From Paenibacillus zeirhizosphaerae (GTDB taxonomy: Bacteria; Bacillota; Bacilli; Paenibacillales; Paenibacillaceae): a DNA stretch of 64,000 bases. Under the pieces are notes generated by a model. The model was given only the letters and a program-made list of their open reading frames with translations. It did no database searches and was not told the origin of the DNA. Below, one piece after another: positions 43,737 through 51,360 of the stretch. The DNA lies in the NCBI RefSeq assembly GCF_030705605.1, contig NZ_JAPCKK010000011.1, positions 248,001 through 312,000 on the forward strand. Reading direction: 5' to 3'. The number at the start of each line of letters is the position of its first letter. Positions within the stretch are counted from its first letter, which is position 1. Made by a program: the position numbers and the translations under genes.

Positions 43737-44384
43737 ATGTTTTTTAGCGAACAGGAAAAAGAAGCGCTGTACAAGGTCATTTACAACCGCAGAGATATAC
43801 GAACATTTTTGGCGGATCCCATCCCGGCGGACGTCATCCTCAAAATACTGCATGCCGCCCACCACGGTCCGTCCGTCGGCTTTATGCAGCCGTGGAATTT
43901 TATTCTGGTGACCGGGGAAGCGACCAAAGCCCGCCTGGCTTGGGCAGCCGATAAGGAAAGAAGGGCGCTGGCCATTCATTATGAAGACCAAAGGAAGGAG
44001 CAATTTCTCAGTCTGAAGGTGGAGGGAATCCAGCAGGCACCGCTTACGATCTGCGTGACGTCCGATCCCACACGTGGCGGTTCTCATGTGCTCGGCCGGA
44101 ATTCCATACCCGAAACGGACCTGCTGTCTACGGCATGCGCTATCCAGAACATGTGGCTGGCCGCTTGTGTGGAAGGCTTGGCGCTCGGCTGGGTCAGCTT
44201 TTACAAGAAGAATGATGTGCGGGACATATTAGACATTCCGCCTCACATTGATCCTGTCGCCCTGCTCTCTGTCGGGTATACCGACAAATATCCGTCGAAA
44301 CCGCTACTGGAGACCGCCAATTGGGAAAAAAGAAGAGAATTGCAGGAACTGATCTACCACGAGCACTGGGGAAGTGAAAATTAA
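43737..44384 (+). CDS. bluB: 5,6-dimethylbenzimidazole synthase
   Basis: 215-residue nitroreductase-fold flavoenzyme that breaks down FMN with O2 to make the lower ligand of vitamin B12. Signatures are YNRRDIRTFLADPIP (about 15-29), HHGPSVGFMQPWNFILV and LGRNSIPETDLLSTACAIQNMWLAACVEGLALGWVSFY. ATG 43737 is preceded by AAAGGAG. No other cobalamin genes and no cobalamin riboswitch are visible here, so it stands alone. Confidence 0.92.
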   Translation: MFFSEQEKEALYKVIYNRRDIRTFLADPIPADVILKILHAAHHGPSVGFMQPWNFILVTGEATKARLAWAADKERRALAIHYEDQRKEQFLSLKVEGIQQAPLTICVTSDPTRGGSHVLGRNSIPETDLLSTACAIQNMWLAACVEGLALGWVSFYKKNDVRDILDIPPHIDPVALLSVGYTDKYPSKPLLETANWEKRRELQELIYHEHWGSEN

Positions 44385-44503
44385 TTCATATACTCACACG
44401 CCATTTTACGATAAACTAATTCGGTAGAATTCTGGTTCGGCAGAAGGATATGTAATTTAAACAGGATGTATCCTGTATGTAGTGGAGGCTTAAAATTTCT
44501 AAC

Positions 44504-45127
44504 ATGCACAAAGAATCTCAATCCAGCATCAAAATTGTAACAGCCGATCCAAGCGCCATCGGTCTGTTCGGACTGGCTATCGTTACGCTCGTCGCTTCCT
44601 CCCAGAAGCTCGGCTTAACGGAGGGGCTGAGTCTCGTCATTCCCTGGGCGCTCTTTCTGGGCGCCTTTGCGCAGCTCTTCGCCTGTATCCATGACGCAAA
44701 GCATAATAACACCTTTGGAATGACCGCCTTCGGCGCATACGCATTCTTCTGGTTTGCTACCGCAGGAAGCTGGTTGATCAAGCTGGGGGCATTCGGGCCA
44801 GAGCTTGCATCCAGCGCGGATGGCAAGCAGCTCGGATTTGCTTTTGCGGGTTATCTTGTCTTCACCTTGTTTATGACCATCGGAGCGATGGAGACGCACA
44901 AGGTATTATTCTTTATTTTCGTATTGATCGACCTGCTGTTCCTGGGCCTTACCCTGGATGCCTTCGGGGTCGTTCCTGAGGTATTCCACACGCTGGCAGC
45001 CTATTCCGAATTAGGCATTGCTCTTCTTTCACTCTATGGAGCGGGCGCAGCCGTGCTGAACACGCATTTTGGCCGGGTGTTTCTGCCGGTCGGCCGCCCA
45101 TTCGGCATCTTTAAGCCACGTTTATAA
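44504..45127 (+). CDS. Acetate/succinate transporter, GPR1/FUN34/YaaH family
   Basis: 207 residues with six hydrophobic segments. The family's NPAPLGL-type N-terminal motif appears as DPSAIGLFGLA (about 15-25), and FGAYAFFWFATAG matches the central conserved helix. It is expected to move acetate or succinate with protons. The nearest GGAGG is 15 bases before ATG 44504, so the true start is not well fixed. Confidence 0.88.
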   Translation: MHKESQSSIKIVTADPSAIGLFGLAIVTLVASSQKLGLTEGLSLVIPWALFLGAFAQLFACIHDAKHNNTFGMTAFGAYAFFWFATAGSWLIKLGAFGPELASSADGKQLGFAFAGYLVFTLFMTIGAMETHKVLFFIFVLIDLLFLGLTLDAFGVVPEVFHTLAAYSELGIALLSLYGAGAAVLNTHFGRVFLPVGRPFGIFKPRL

Positions 45128-45282
45128 CGGGAATATTTCATCAAATGTTCAATTGCGCCGATCCGCGATTGAACGTCGCAACCATGATTGAAAGCGATTG
45201 CAAACCTTCCGGGCACAACAACCTACACCGATGCGTATGCATGGGTGTGGTTTTTGGGGGCGTATACAGCTGAATAGAAACG

Positions 45283-45320
45283 CAGCCTGAGGCTGTACTG
45301 TATCGTAGCCTCAGGCTGCT
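45283..45320. terminator. Hairpin between the acetate transporter and LLM oxidoreductase
   Basis: GCAGCCTGAGGCT pairs with AGCCTCAGGCTGC between two convergent genes. No strong T run. Confidence 0.6.
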
Positions 45321-45360
45321 CTAGTGTGTATCGAGAGGGACCCTCGGCTATATATTCATC

Positions 45361-46428
45361 TTAACGATTGAATTTCTTGCCGCGGCCGACTTCCCATTGC
45401 GCTATTTCTTCCCGTACCTGCGGGGCAACCTCGGTTCCCAGCAGCTCGATTGCATGCATTACGTCCTCATGAGGCATGGTACCGACTGGGACATGCAGCA
45501 TAAAGCGGGTGATGCCTACGTTCTTGCGCAGATCAATAATCTTGCGGGCAACTGTGTCCGGATCTCCTACATATAGCGCGCCCTCGGGGCTGCGAGCAGC
45601 ATCAAAGGTAGAACGATCATACGGGCCCCAGCCTCGTTCCTTCCCAAGCTTATTCATTGCGGCCTGGGTGGAGGGGAAAAATTTCTCCGCAGCCGTCTCG
45701 CGATCTTCCGCGATGAAGCCGTGTGAATGGGATGCCACCGGCAGCCGTGATGCGTCATGTCCCGCATGGGCAGCCGCTTGTTTATACAGCTCCACAAGCG
45801 GCGCAAACTGAACGGGACTGCCACCGATAATCGCCAGCACCAGCGGCAGGCCGAGCAGGCCCGCGCGGATGACGGATTCCGTATTCCCCCCACTGCCAAT
45901 CCACACGGGCAAAGGATTTTGTACTGGCCGCGGATATACGCCCAAATTGTTAATCGCCGGGCGGTGTCCGCCATTCCAGGTCACTTTCTCAGATTCCCGC
46001 AATTTCAGCAGCAGCCCCAGCTTCTCGTCGAACAGCTCATCGTAATCTTCCAGGTCATAGCCGAACAGCGGGAACGATTCGATAAAGGAGCCGCGGCCTG
46101 CCATAATCTCTGCGCGCCCATTGGAAATACCGTCCAGCGTAGCGAAATCCTGAAATACGCGTACCGGATCGGCAGAAGACAGCACCGTAACCGCACTGGT
46201 AAGCCGAATCTGCGTCGTCTGTGACGCGGCTGCAGCCAGCAGCACAGCAGGAGAGGATGCCGCATAGTCCTCGCGGTGATGCTCCCCCACCCCAAAGACA
46301 TCCAGCCCCACTTTATCGGCGAGGACAATTTCCTCCACCACTTCACGGATACGCTGTGCATGACTTATAACCTCACCGGTCACCACATCTGGCGTTGTTT
46401 CTACGAATGTACTGATCCCTATTTCCAC
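45361..46428 (-). CDS. LLM-class flavin-dependent oxidoreductase
   Basis: 355 residues with the luciferase-like monooxygenase barrel: EIGISTFVET at strand 1, LDVFGVGEHHREDYAASSPAVLLAAAASQT (about 40-70) and GRAEIMAGRGSFIESFPLFGYDLEDYDELF around 105-135. It uses reduced flavin and O2 on an unknown small substrate. ATG 46426-46428. No partner flavin reductase is adjacent. Confidence 0.9.
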   Translation of the reverse strand: MEIGISTFVETTPDVVTGEVISHAQRIREVVEEIVLADKVGLDVFGVGEHHREDYAASSPAVLLAAAASQTTQIRLTSAVTVLSSADPVRVFQDFATLDGISNGRAEIMAGRGSFIESFPLFGYDLEDYDELFDEKLGLLLKLRESEKVTWNGGHRPAINNLGVYPRPVQNPLPVWIGSGGNTESVIRAGLLGLPLVLAIIGGSPVQFAPLVELYKQAAAHAGHDASRLPVASHSHGFIAEDRETAAEKFFPSTQAAMNKLGKERGWGPYDRSTFDAARSPEGALYVGDPDTVARKIIDLRKNVGITRFMLHVPVGTMPHEDVMHAIELLGTEVAPQVREEIAQWEVGRGKKFNR

Positions 46429-46652
46429 TGAACTGTCCCTCCTGGTTCGTATTCCGTTTTTGCAGAAGCTTTCCGGATGATAGCATCTTCCACATGACCA
46501 TCGCGGAAACTAATTTTCATATAACAATGATTTGTTCACACCAAAGACAAATTGGCATAAATATTTTGGAATCAACAATTATCCACTCCCCCTTTTTCCC
46601 ATTCTCATATGATACACCGTAATGCCATCATACTACACAAGGAGTGAGCAAT

Positions 46653-47174
46653 TTGGGTTTAAATTTCCGTAATAGCACGAACTCACCTGTCTATGTAGCC
46701 TATGCATACCCCAATCTCGGCTGCAGGCCGGTTACCTTTAGAAAGGTTGGATGGTACCGCATTGAGCCCGGACAGACAAGACAAGTATGGATCGGTTATG
46801 CTGGTGGGAATACGTTCTACTATTATGCGGAGAATGATTCAGGGCAAGAATGGTCAGGCTCCTTCCCCACCGAGGTCCCTCTGCAGGCCTTTTCATGGTG
46901 CTGGAACACGGGCTGTACGACCTGCAGAAATGTCGGCTTTCGTGAACTCTATGTTAGTCTGCTCAACGCAAACTATACCATCAACCTGATTTCAAGCAGC
47001 AGCCAGAGAACTCCCAACGCACGGAATATCCGCTCAACCCTGCCTACCGGCTCTAGAACAGGCAGAAAAATCGTACGTAAAATCCCTCGTCCATTAACCG
47101 GGAATGTAAAAGAGGGCACACCAAGATTACTTAACCGCACAGCATTCCCCGCAAGAACGGCTAGAAAAAGATAA
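46653..47174 (+). CDS. DUF1036-type protein with basic tail
   Basis: 173 residues. The first 110 match DUF1036: LNFRNSTNSPVYVAYAYPN, then GWYRIEPGQTRQVW and YYYAENDSGQEWSG, with cysteines in CWNTGCTTC. The family's role is unknown; several members are exported, but no signal peptide is evident here. The last 55 residues are strongly basic and rich in Arg, Pro and Thr, not part of the usual domain. TTG 46653 is eight bases after AAGGAG; the GTG at 46644 overlaps that site. Confidence 0.75.
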   Translation: MGLNFRNSTNSPVYVAYAYPNLGCRPVTFRKVGWYRIEPGQTRQVWIGYAGGNTFYYYAENDSGQEWSGSFPTEVPLQAFSWCWNTGCTTCRNVGFRELYVSLLNANYTINLISSSSQRTPNARNIRSTLPTGSRTGRKIVRKIPRPLTGNVKEGTPRLLNRTAFPARTARKR

Positions 47175-47228
47175 GTGATATGACCACACTCATTCCGCCA
47201 GACCACCGGCGCGATGTATCATCTAATG

Positions 47229-47259
47229 AATAAAGAGTGCCTCGTTGGCACTCTTTATT
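47229..47259. terminator. Bidirectional terminator
   Basis: AATAAAGAGTGCC (47229-47241) pairs with GGCACTCTTTATT (47247-47259), between the convergent DUF1036 and epimerase genes. Confidence 0.9.
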
Positions 47260-47276
47260 TTCATTCAATGATGAAG

Positions 47277-48293
47277 TTATTCACGAAGGGTCGCCAATGC
47301 ATGCCCCATTGCGGAGATGACCTGATCACACCATCGGTCGAACTCAGGATCTTCCCTTTGGTATTCGGGGTGGGTTAGAATATACCGGATCGTCTGTTTG
47401 ATTCCCTGATCAAGCCGGGTCGTTGCCGCGAACCCCGGCACAAGCCTCTTCAGCTTCGAGTTATCAAAGACGACGGAATGCGCTTTGTCTCCCAGCAAGG
47501 AGCCTCTGAGATCAAGCTTGCTGCATGCGGCCAGAAATACGGACGGAACATGCACCGCATTGAGCTTGACACCCAACGCATCGGCAACGATTTCGTAGAT
47601 TTGATTCCAGGTCACCGTCTCATCAGAAGTAATATGAACGGCTTCCCCGATGGCGTGAATGTTGCCCATCAATCCGATAAAACCCTTGGCAAAATCACCG
47701 TTATGCGTCATCGTCCACATTGAGGTTCCGTCCCCGTGGATAATGACGGGCTTATTCTGCAGCATTCGCTTGGCTACCTGCCAGGACCCCTGGCTTCCAT
47801 GGACCCCGAGCGGGATCGAACGTTCATCATAGGTATGGCTCGGTCTTACAATCGTTACCGGAAAGCCTTGATCGCAGTATTGCTTCATCAAATATTCTTC
47901 GCAGGCAATCTTGTTTCTGGCATACTGCCAGTACGGATTGGACAAGGGCGTCCCTTCCGTGATTCTGTAGTCGGACAAAGGAGTCTGATAAACCGATGCC
48001 GAGCTGATGAATATGAACTGCTTTGTTTTCCACCGAAACAGGCGGTAATCCCGCTCCACGTGAGCGGGCTCAAAGGCAACAAAGTCAGCCACTACGTCAA
48101 AATTCAGATCTTTAATCAGCAGGGCTACATATCCTTCGTCGTTGATATCAGTCTGAAGGAATTTCACCCCATTCGGGATGGCATCAACCCGGTTGCCCCT
48201 GTTCAGCAAATAAAGCTCGCAGCCCCGCTCCAGTAGTTGCCTGGTGATTGCGGAGCTGATCGTCCCCGTCCCTCCGATAAATAGTGCTCTCAT
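47277..48293 (-). CDS. NAD-dependent epimerase/dehydratase family protein
   Basis: 338-residue extended short-chain dehydrogenase. The nucleotide motif is GGTGTISSAITRQLLERG (about 6-23). The catalytic region shows FISSASVYQTP and YARNKIACEEYL (YxxxK). The TIVRPSHTYDE and SMWTMTHNGDFAKGF elements resemble SDR proteins of the CSP41/chloroplast type. Substrate unknown. ATG 48291-48293 lies seven bases after GGAGG. Confidence 0.88.
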   Translation of the reverse strand: MRALFIGGTGTISSAITRQLLERGCELYLLNRGNRVDAIPNGVKFLQTDINDEGYVALLIKDLNFDVVADFVAFEPAHVERDYRLFRWKTKQFIFISSASVYQTPLSDYRITEGTPLSNPYWQYARNKIACEEYLMKQYCDQGFPVTIVRPSHTYDERSIPLGVHGSQGSWQVAKRMLQNKPVIIHGDGTSMWTMTHNGDFAKGFIGLMGNIHAIGEAVHITSDETVTWNQIYEIVADALGVKLNAVHVPSVFLAACSKLDLRGSLLGDKAHSVVFDNSKLKRLVPGFAATTRLDQGIKQTIRYILTHPEYQREDPEFDRWCDQVISAMGHALATLRE

Positions 48294-48429
48294 CACTGCA
48301 CCTCCATAATCGTATGAAATGAGTCAAATGAAAACTTATTGCGTAGCAGCGGCTCTACCTTATTTTACGATGCTATGTGTGTCGGCAATCACCATTTCTC
48401 CAGTCTTCGAGCGAAAATAATCAGCAAAA

Positions 48430-48461
48430 AGACGGCTCCCCCCTCTCGGGACAAGCCGCCT
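48430..48461 (-). terminator. Terminator of the TQEQ lipoprotein gene
   Basis: On the minus strand AGGCGGCT (48454-48461) pairs with AGCCGTCT (48430-48437), followed by TTTT. Confidence 0.7.
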
Positions 48462-48471
48462 GTCTGCCTCC

Positions 48472-49176
48472 TTATGGTGTCCACTGGTCATGGACAATTC
48501 CTACAAGCGCATGATCCTGTCCGATCTTCTCGAAAACAAGACGAAGACTGCGCCAATCCCGCCCGTCTGCTCCAGGGTCGCTTCCCTCGATATGATAATC
48601 CACAAAGTCATATTGATCGGCAGGGTATACCTCGTTCAAATTGATGATCGATGTCTCCTCCCCAAGCACCTTGTCTACCGCAATCTCGGCATTTTCGATA
48701 AAGTCTGCATCATAAACAAACTGTTTGTGGTACTCCGCATACGGCAGCTTGATCACCTCTCCAGAGCCTGGAAACGTGCGCCATACATGCTCCGTAGGAT
48801 CATTCATCAAACCTTCAAGCTCATTCTGTGTAAAAACAAGATCGGCATTCGTATCCACATAAGCGTAAGGCGAAAAACGGACCCCTTTCTCCGCATGTGC
48901 CCATGCGGCGACCTGGCTCATATCGCCTTTTTTCAGCGCTGTCATGACGGTTGATGCCGCTTCCAGCGCCGTTGGAGGCTGCCCTTCCATGTCATCCGTC
49001 TCCTGATTTTCCGATGGCTCCTGTGCCTGCTCCTGGGTTTGTTCCTGAGTTTGTTCCTGAGTTTGTTCCTGAGTTTGCTCCTGCTGCTCCGTAGCGGCTT
49101 CGGGTGATCCGCTGCAGGCGGCAAGCAGAAGGACTGCGGTTAGAATCGTCATCCAGCCCATACTTTTCATAATCAT
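48472..49176 (-). CDS. Lipoprotein with TQEQ repeat linker
   Basis: 234 residues. A lipoprotein signal ends at LLAAC (about residue 22). It is followed by a Gln/Glu/Thr linker with TQEQ repeated four times, then a folded domain of about 165 residues (TALEAASTVMTALKKGDMSQVAAWAHAEKGVRFSPYAYVD onward) related by pattern to other Paenibacillus and Bacillus cell-surface lipoproteins of unknown role. ATG 49174-49176 follows GGGG at seven bases. The linker is coded by a 12-bp tandem repeat. The upstream sequence is an IS relic, so its promoter may have come from the element. Confidence 0.82.
   Translation of the reverse strand: MIMKSMGWMTILTAVLLLAACSGSPEAATEQQEQTQEQTQEQTQEQTQEQAQEPSENQETDDMEGQPPTALEAASTVMTALKKGDMSQVAAWAHAEKGVRFSPYAYVDTNADLVFTQNELEGLMNDPTEHVWRTFPGSGEVIKLPYAEYHKQFVYDADFIENAEIAVDKVLGEETSIINLNEVYPADQYDFVDYHIEGSDPGADGRDWRSLRLVFEKIGQDHALVGIVHDQWTP
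49036..49085. repeat. 12-bp tandem repeat coding TQEQ
   Basis: About four near-exact copies of a 12-bp unit (CTGAGTTTGTTC on the plus strand). They encode Glu-Gln-Thr-Gln in the lipoprotein linker. Copy number changes keep the reading frame. Confidence 0.85.
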
Positions 49177-49400
49177 CAAATTTCCCCTTTGTGATGGATT
49201 TCATTTAACAAACGAATTTTACCACAAAAAGGTTCCACACCCACAATTGAGCCTACCTTATTCAGAAGCCGTTCTTCATAAATAAACGAGAAGTCAACAA
49301 GCTCGTTTATTTGCCGCAGCATGTTGTCTCTCGGAACGATCAGGTTGTAGAGCTCTATGTATGGACTTTTGACCAGTGTCTGTTGTTGTTGTTGAATCAT
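49176..49400 (-). pseudogene. IS1182-family transposase N-terminal remnant
   Basis: The first about 45 residues (MIQQQQQTLVKSPYIELYN, then NMLRQINELVDFSFIYEE) match the start of IS1182-type DDE transposases, which are normally about 450-500 residues. Homology then stops and the frame ends 75 codons in. The catalytic part is gone, so this is a dead relic. Confidence 0.75.
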
Positions 49401-49525
49401 TCGGCTCACCCGCCCCATTAGATGCTTTAATTATACAAGAAAAAAGGTACAGCCTCCTCAATTATCTTGAGAAACTGTACCTTTCGCATTAAGAGACTTT
49501 TTCAGTGGCCTCCTTCTGGCCGGAA
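49401..49525 (-). mobile_element. Left-end leader of the IS1182-like relic
   Basis: Upstream of the transposase start lie TATAAT (about 49428-49433) and a strong hairpin, AAAGGTACAG...CTGTACCTTT (49445-49484). Further out is the GAGACTTTTTCAGTGGCC segment (about 49492-49511). A read-through-blocking hairpin before the transposase is common in such elements. The exact IS end is not identifiable without the other end. Confidence 0.45.
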
Positions 49526-49540
49526 TGGACTTTCTCGTAT

Positions 49541-50083
49541 TCAAGCCAATGGATCATACTCGCTTAGCTTTCCCTCGTAGACCAGCCGCAGCCGGTCGCT
49601 TTGCCGGAAATCGTCCGGCGTAATCAGCGCGGGCAGCTTATTCCAGATCTTGATGCCGGATCGCTGCAAAATTTCCGCGACAAATTGTGAGCAAAAATAA
49701 GAGTTGCTGAATTCGACCGGCTCCTTCAAGGCAACACCGATTACCCCCAGCAGGTTATACATGTACCTTTGGCGGCTGCGGATAAAGATTCGCAGCACCC
49801 GCTTCATCTTCTCAACCTCGCGTTCGGTGACCCGCAGCTCGTAAATAACACAGGTGGTGTTCGGATACTTGCTGAACGTGCCTGTCTTGATATCTTCCTT
49901 CACAAATCCGCCGTCCAGGGGATTGTTGGGATGCTTTCTGCCGAAGCTGTACAGCTCCGAAAGCTCGCGGTCGAAGGAAATCGAAGCATGATTATAAGGC
50001 GCCTTCGTATAAGTTTGAATTACCCTCGTAAACAGGGTTCCGGTATTCGTAAGCAATATAAAAACCGATCTCTCCACTGCCAT
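49541..50083 (-). CDS. Permuted papain-fold (YiiX/NlpC-P60-like) protein, paralogue 2
   Basis: 180 residues, clearly homologous to the protein at 7289-7963: TNTGTLFTRVIQTYTKAPYNHASISFD, SFGRKHPN, and SYFCSQFVAEILQRSG align with the same blocks there. Histidine of YNHAS and cysteine of FCSQF form the predicted catalytic pair. It ends about 40 residues earlier than paralogue 1, after LVYEGKLSEYDPL. ATG 50083 has GGGG eleven bases upstream; a TTG at 50089, five bases from it, is an equal alternative. No signal peptide. Confidence 0.82.
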   Translation of the reverse strand: MAVERSVFILLTNTGTLFTRVIQTYTKAPYNHASISFDRELSELYSFGRKHPNNPLDGGFVKEDIKTGTFSKYPNTTCVIYELRVTEREVEKMKRVLRIFIRSRQRYMYNLLGVIGVALKEPVEFSNSYFCSQFVAEILQRSGIKIWNKLPALITPDDFRQSDRLRLVYEGKLSEYDPLA

Positions 50084-50181
50084 CTGCAAAATTACCCCTT
50101 ACCAAGTTAGAAGTATTCCTTCATAATAACATAGGACCCTTGTTAATATATCTCATATTGTTACAAAGTTGGTGATTGGCA

Positions 50182-51096
50182 GTGGACGGTTCGTACTATA
50201 CATTGGCCCTTATTTTCGCAGCCCTATTGGCTATCCAGTTGATCTATTATATCGTGAGCAAGCTACAGCCTGACAAGGACTACACCACCATTGGGTACCG
50301 GATCAAGACCTGGTGGGGCATGTTCTTCATCTTCTGCCTGGCCACCCTGTTCAATGCAGTGGTTTCGCTGCTCTCTCTCATGGTGCTCACCTTCTTCGCG
50401 CTGAAGGAGTATTTCTCCATGATCAAGACAAGAAAAGCCGACCGCCGCCTATTTCTGTGGGCATACCTTTCCATCCCTGTACAGTTTTACTGGATTTATA
50501 TCGGGTGGTATGGCATGTTTATCGTCTTTATTCCGATATACGTGTTCCTGTTCCTGCCGCTGCCCAGGCTAATCAATAAAGGCACTGTCGGATTTCTGCG
50601 CAGCGTCAGCTCGACCCAGTGGGGGCTCATGCTGATGGTGTTCGGGCTCAGCCATCTAGCCTATTTCCAGTTTGCCACACCGCAGTATGGGGCAGGGCTT
50701 GTCCTGTTTCTGGTTGTGCTGACACAGCTTAACGATGTTATACACGAAGTGGCGTCAATCTACTTCGGCAAGCGGAAGATCGTGCCGACAGCGAACCCGC
50801 ATGTAACGTGGGAGGGCTTCGCCAGCGCATTTGTCGTTACGACCGTCGGTTCGTATTTCATCTATCCATATCTGACACCGTTTGATCCGGCCTTCGGACT
50901 GATCTTCGGCATGCTGATCAGCTTGAGCGGCTTCTTCGGCAGCCTGACCGTTTCCGTACTGAAGCGGGACCTGCTGATCGCCGATGACGATAAGTTCGAC
51001 GCCTTGAAGCAGAGCTACTTGAGCCGGGTAGACAGCCTGACCTATACCTCACCGGTCTTCTTTCATGCGATCCGTTATTTTTTCGATTTCATGTAG
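50182..51096 (+). CDS. CdsA-like phosphatidate cytidylyltransferase family protein
   Basis: About 304 residues, eight hydrophobic segments. The C-terminal FFGSLTVSVLKRDLLIADDDK and YLSRVDSLTYTSPVFF resemble the CdsA signature S..KR....D...GHGG..DR.DS, but the GHGG part is replaced by polar residues. It may make a CDP-lipid or an analogous activated lipid rather than act as the housekeeping CdsA. GTG 50182 follows GGTGA; a TTG two codons earlier is possible. A terminator follows at 51118. Confidence 0.8.
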   Translation: MDGSYYTLALIFAALLAIQLIYYIVSKLQPDKDYTTIGYRIKTWWGMFFIFCLATLFNAVVSLLSLMVLTFFALKEYFSMIKTRKADRRLFLWAYLSIPVQFYWIYIGWYGMFIVFIPIYVFLFLPLPRLINKGTVGFLRSVSSTQWGLMLMVFGLSHLAYFQFATPQYGAGLVLFLVVLTQLNDVIHEVASIYFGKRKIVPTANPHVTWEGFASAFVVTTVGSYFIYPYLTPFDPAFGLIFGMLISLSGFFGSLTVSVLKRDLLIADDDKFDALKQSYLSRVDSLTYTSPVFFHAIRYFFDFM

Positions 51097-51117
51097 CTCG
51101 CTTTATCCACTGCAAAA

Positions 51118-51145
51118 AAGAGCCTGCATCGGTGTGCAGGCTCTT
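51118..51145 (+). terminator. Terminator after the CdsA-like gene
   Basis: AAGAGCCTGCA (51118-51128) pairs with TGCAGGCTCTT (51135-51145). Confidence 0.85.
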
Positions 51146-51169
51146 CATATTCGGGAATAGGATGCAGCC

Positions 51170-51274
51170 TCAAAATGTCTGTAGAATGATGACCAGTAGA
51201 ATGTAAAGCACCAGAATTGCAGTAGTAGATGTATAGCCCCCAGCTATGGGTGCAGCTCCTACATAACCGCTCAT
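51170..51274 (-). CDS. YjcZ-family sporulation-associated peptide
   Basis: 34 residues, MSGYVGAAPIAGGYTSTTAI and then a hydrophobic LVLYILLVIILQTF end. The polar Gly-rich head and single membrane helix are typical of the YjcZ family of very small sporulation-induced proteins. GGAGGGGGG (51281-51289) lies just before ATG 51272-51274. Often overlooked because of its size. Confidence 0.8.
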   Translation of the reverse strand: MSGYVGAAPIAGGYTSTTAILVLYILLVIILQTF

Positions 51275-51360
51275 GGCTTTCCCCCCTCCGGTATAATCAC
51301 CTTTCCCTGTCAGTATATGCTTTGTCCTGTCGCTTGTATGGACTTGAACCTAAGCTTTGT

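Noticed and set aside
45128..45360. Search for an RNA gene between the acetate transporter and LLM gene
   Set aside because: Only one inverted repeat is present, explained as a terminator between convergent genes. No tRNA-like or riboswitch core was seen.
49036..49085. Tandem repeats considered as a CRISPR or other array
   Set aside because: The unit is only 12 bp, has no spacers and is in frame within a lipoprotein gene.
49441..49486. Hairpin AAAGGTACAG...CTGTACCTTT considered as terminator of the permuted papain-fold gene
   Set aside because: It lies downstream of that gene on the same strand, but its place directly before the IS1182-like transposase start fits better with an IS leader structure. 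Both uses remain possible.
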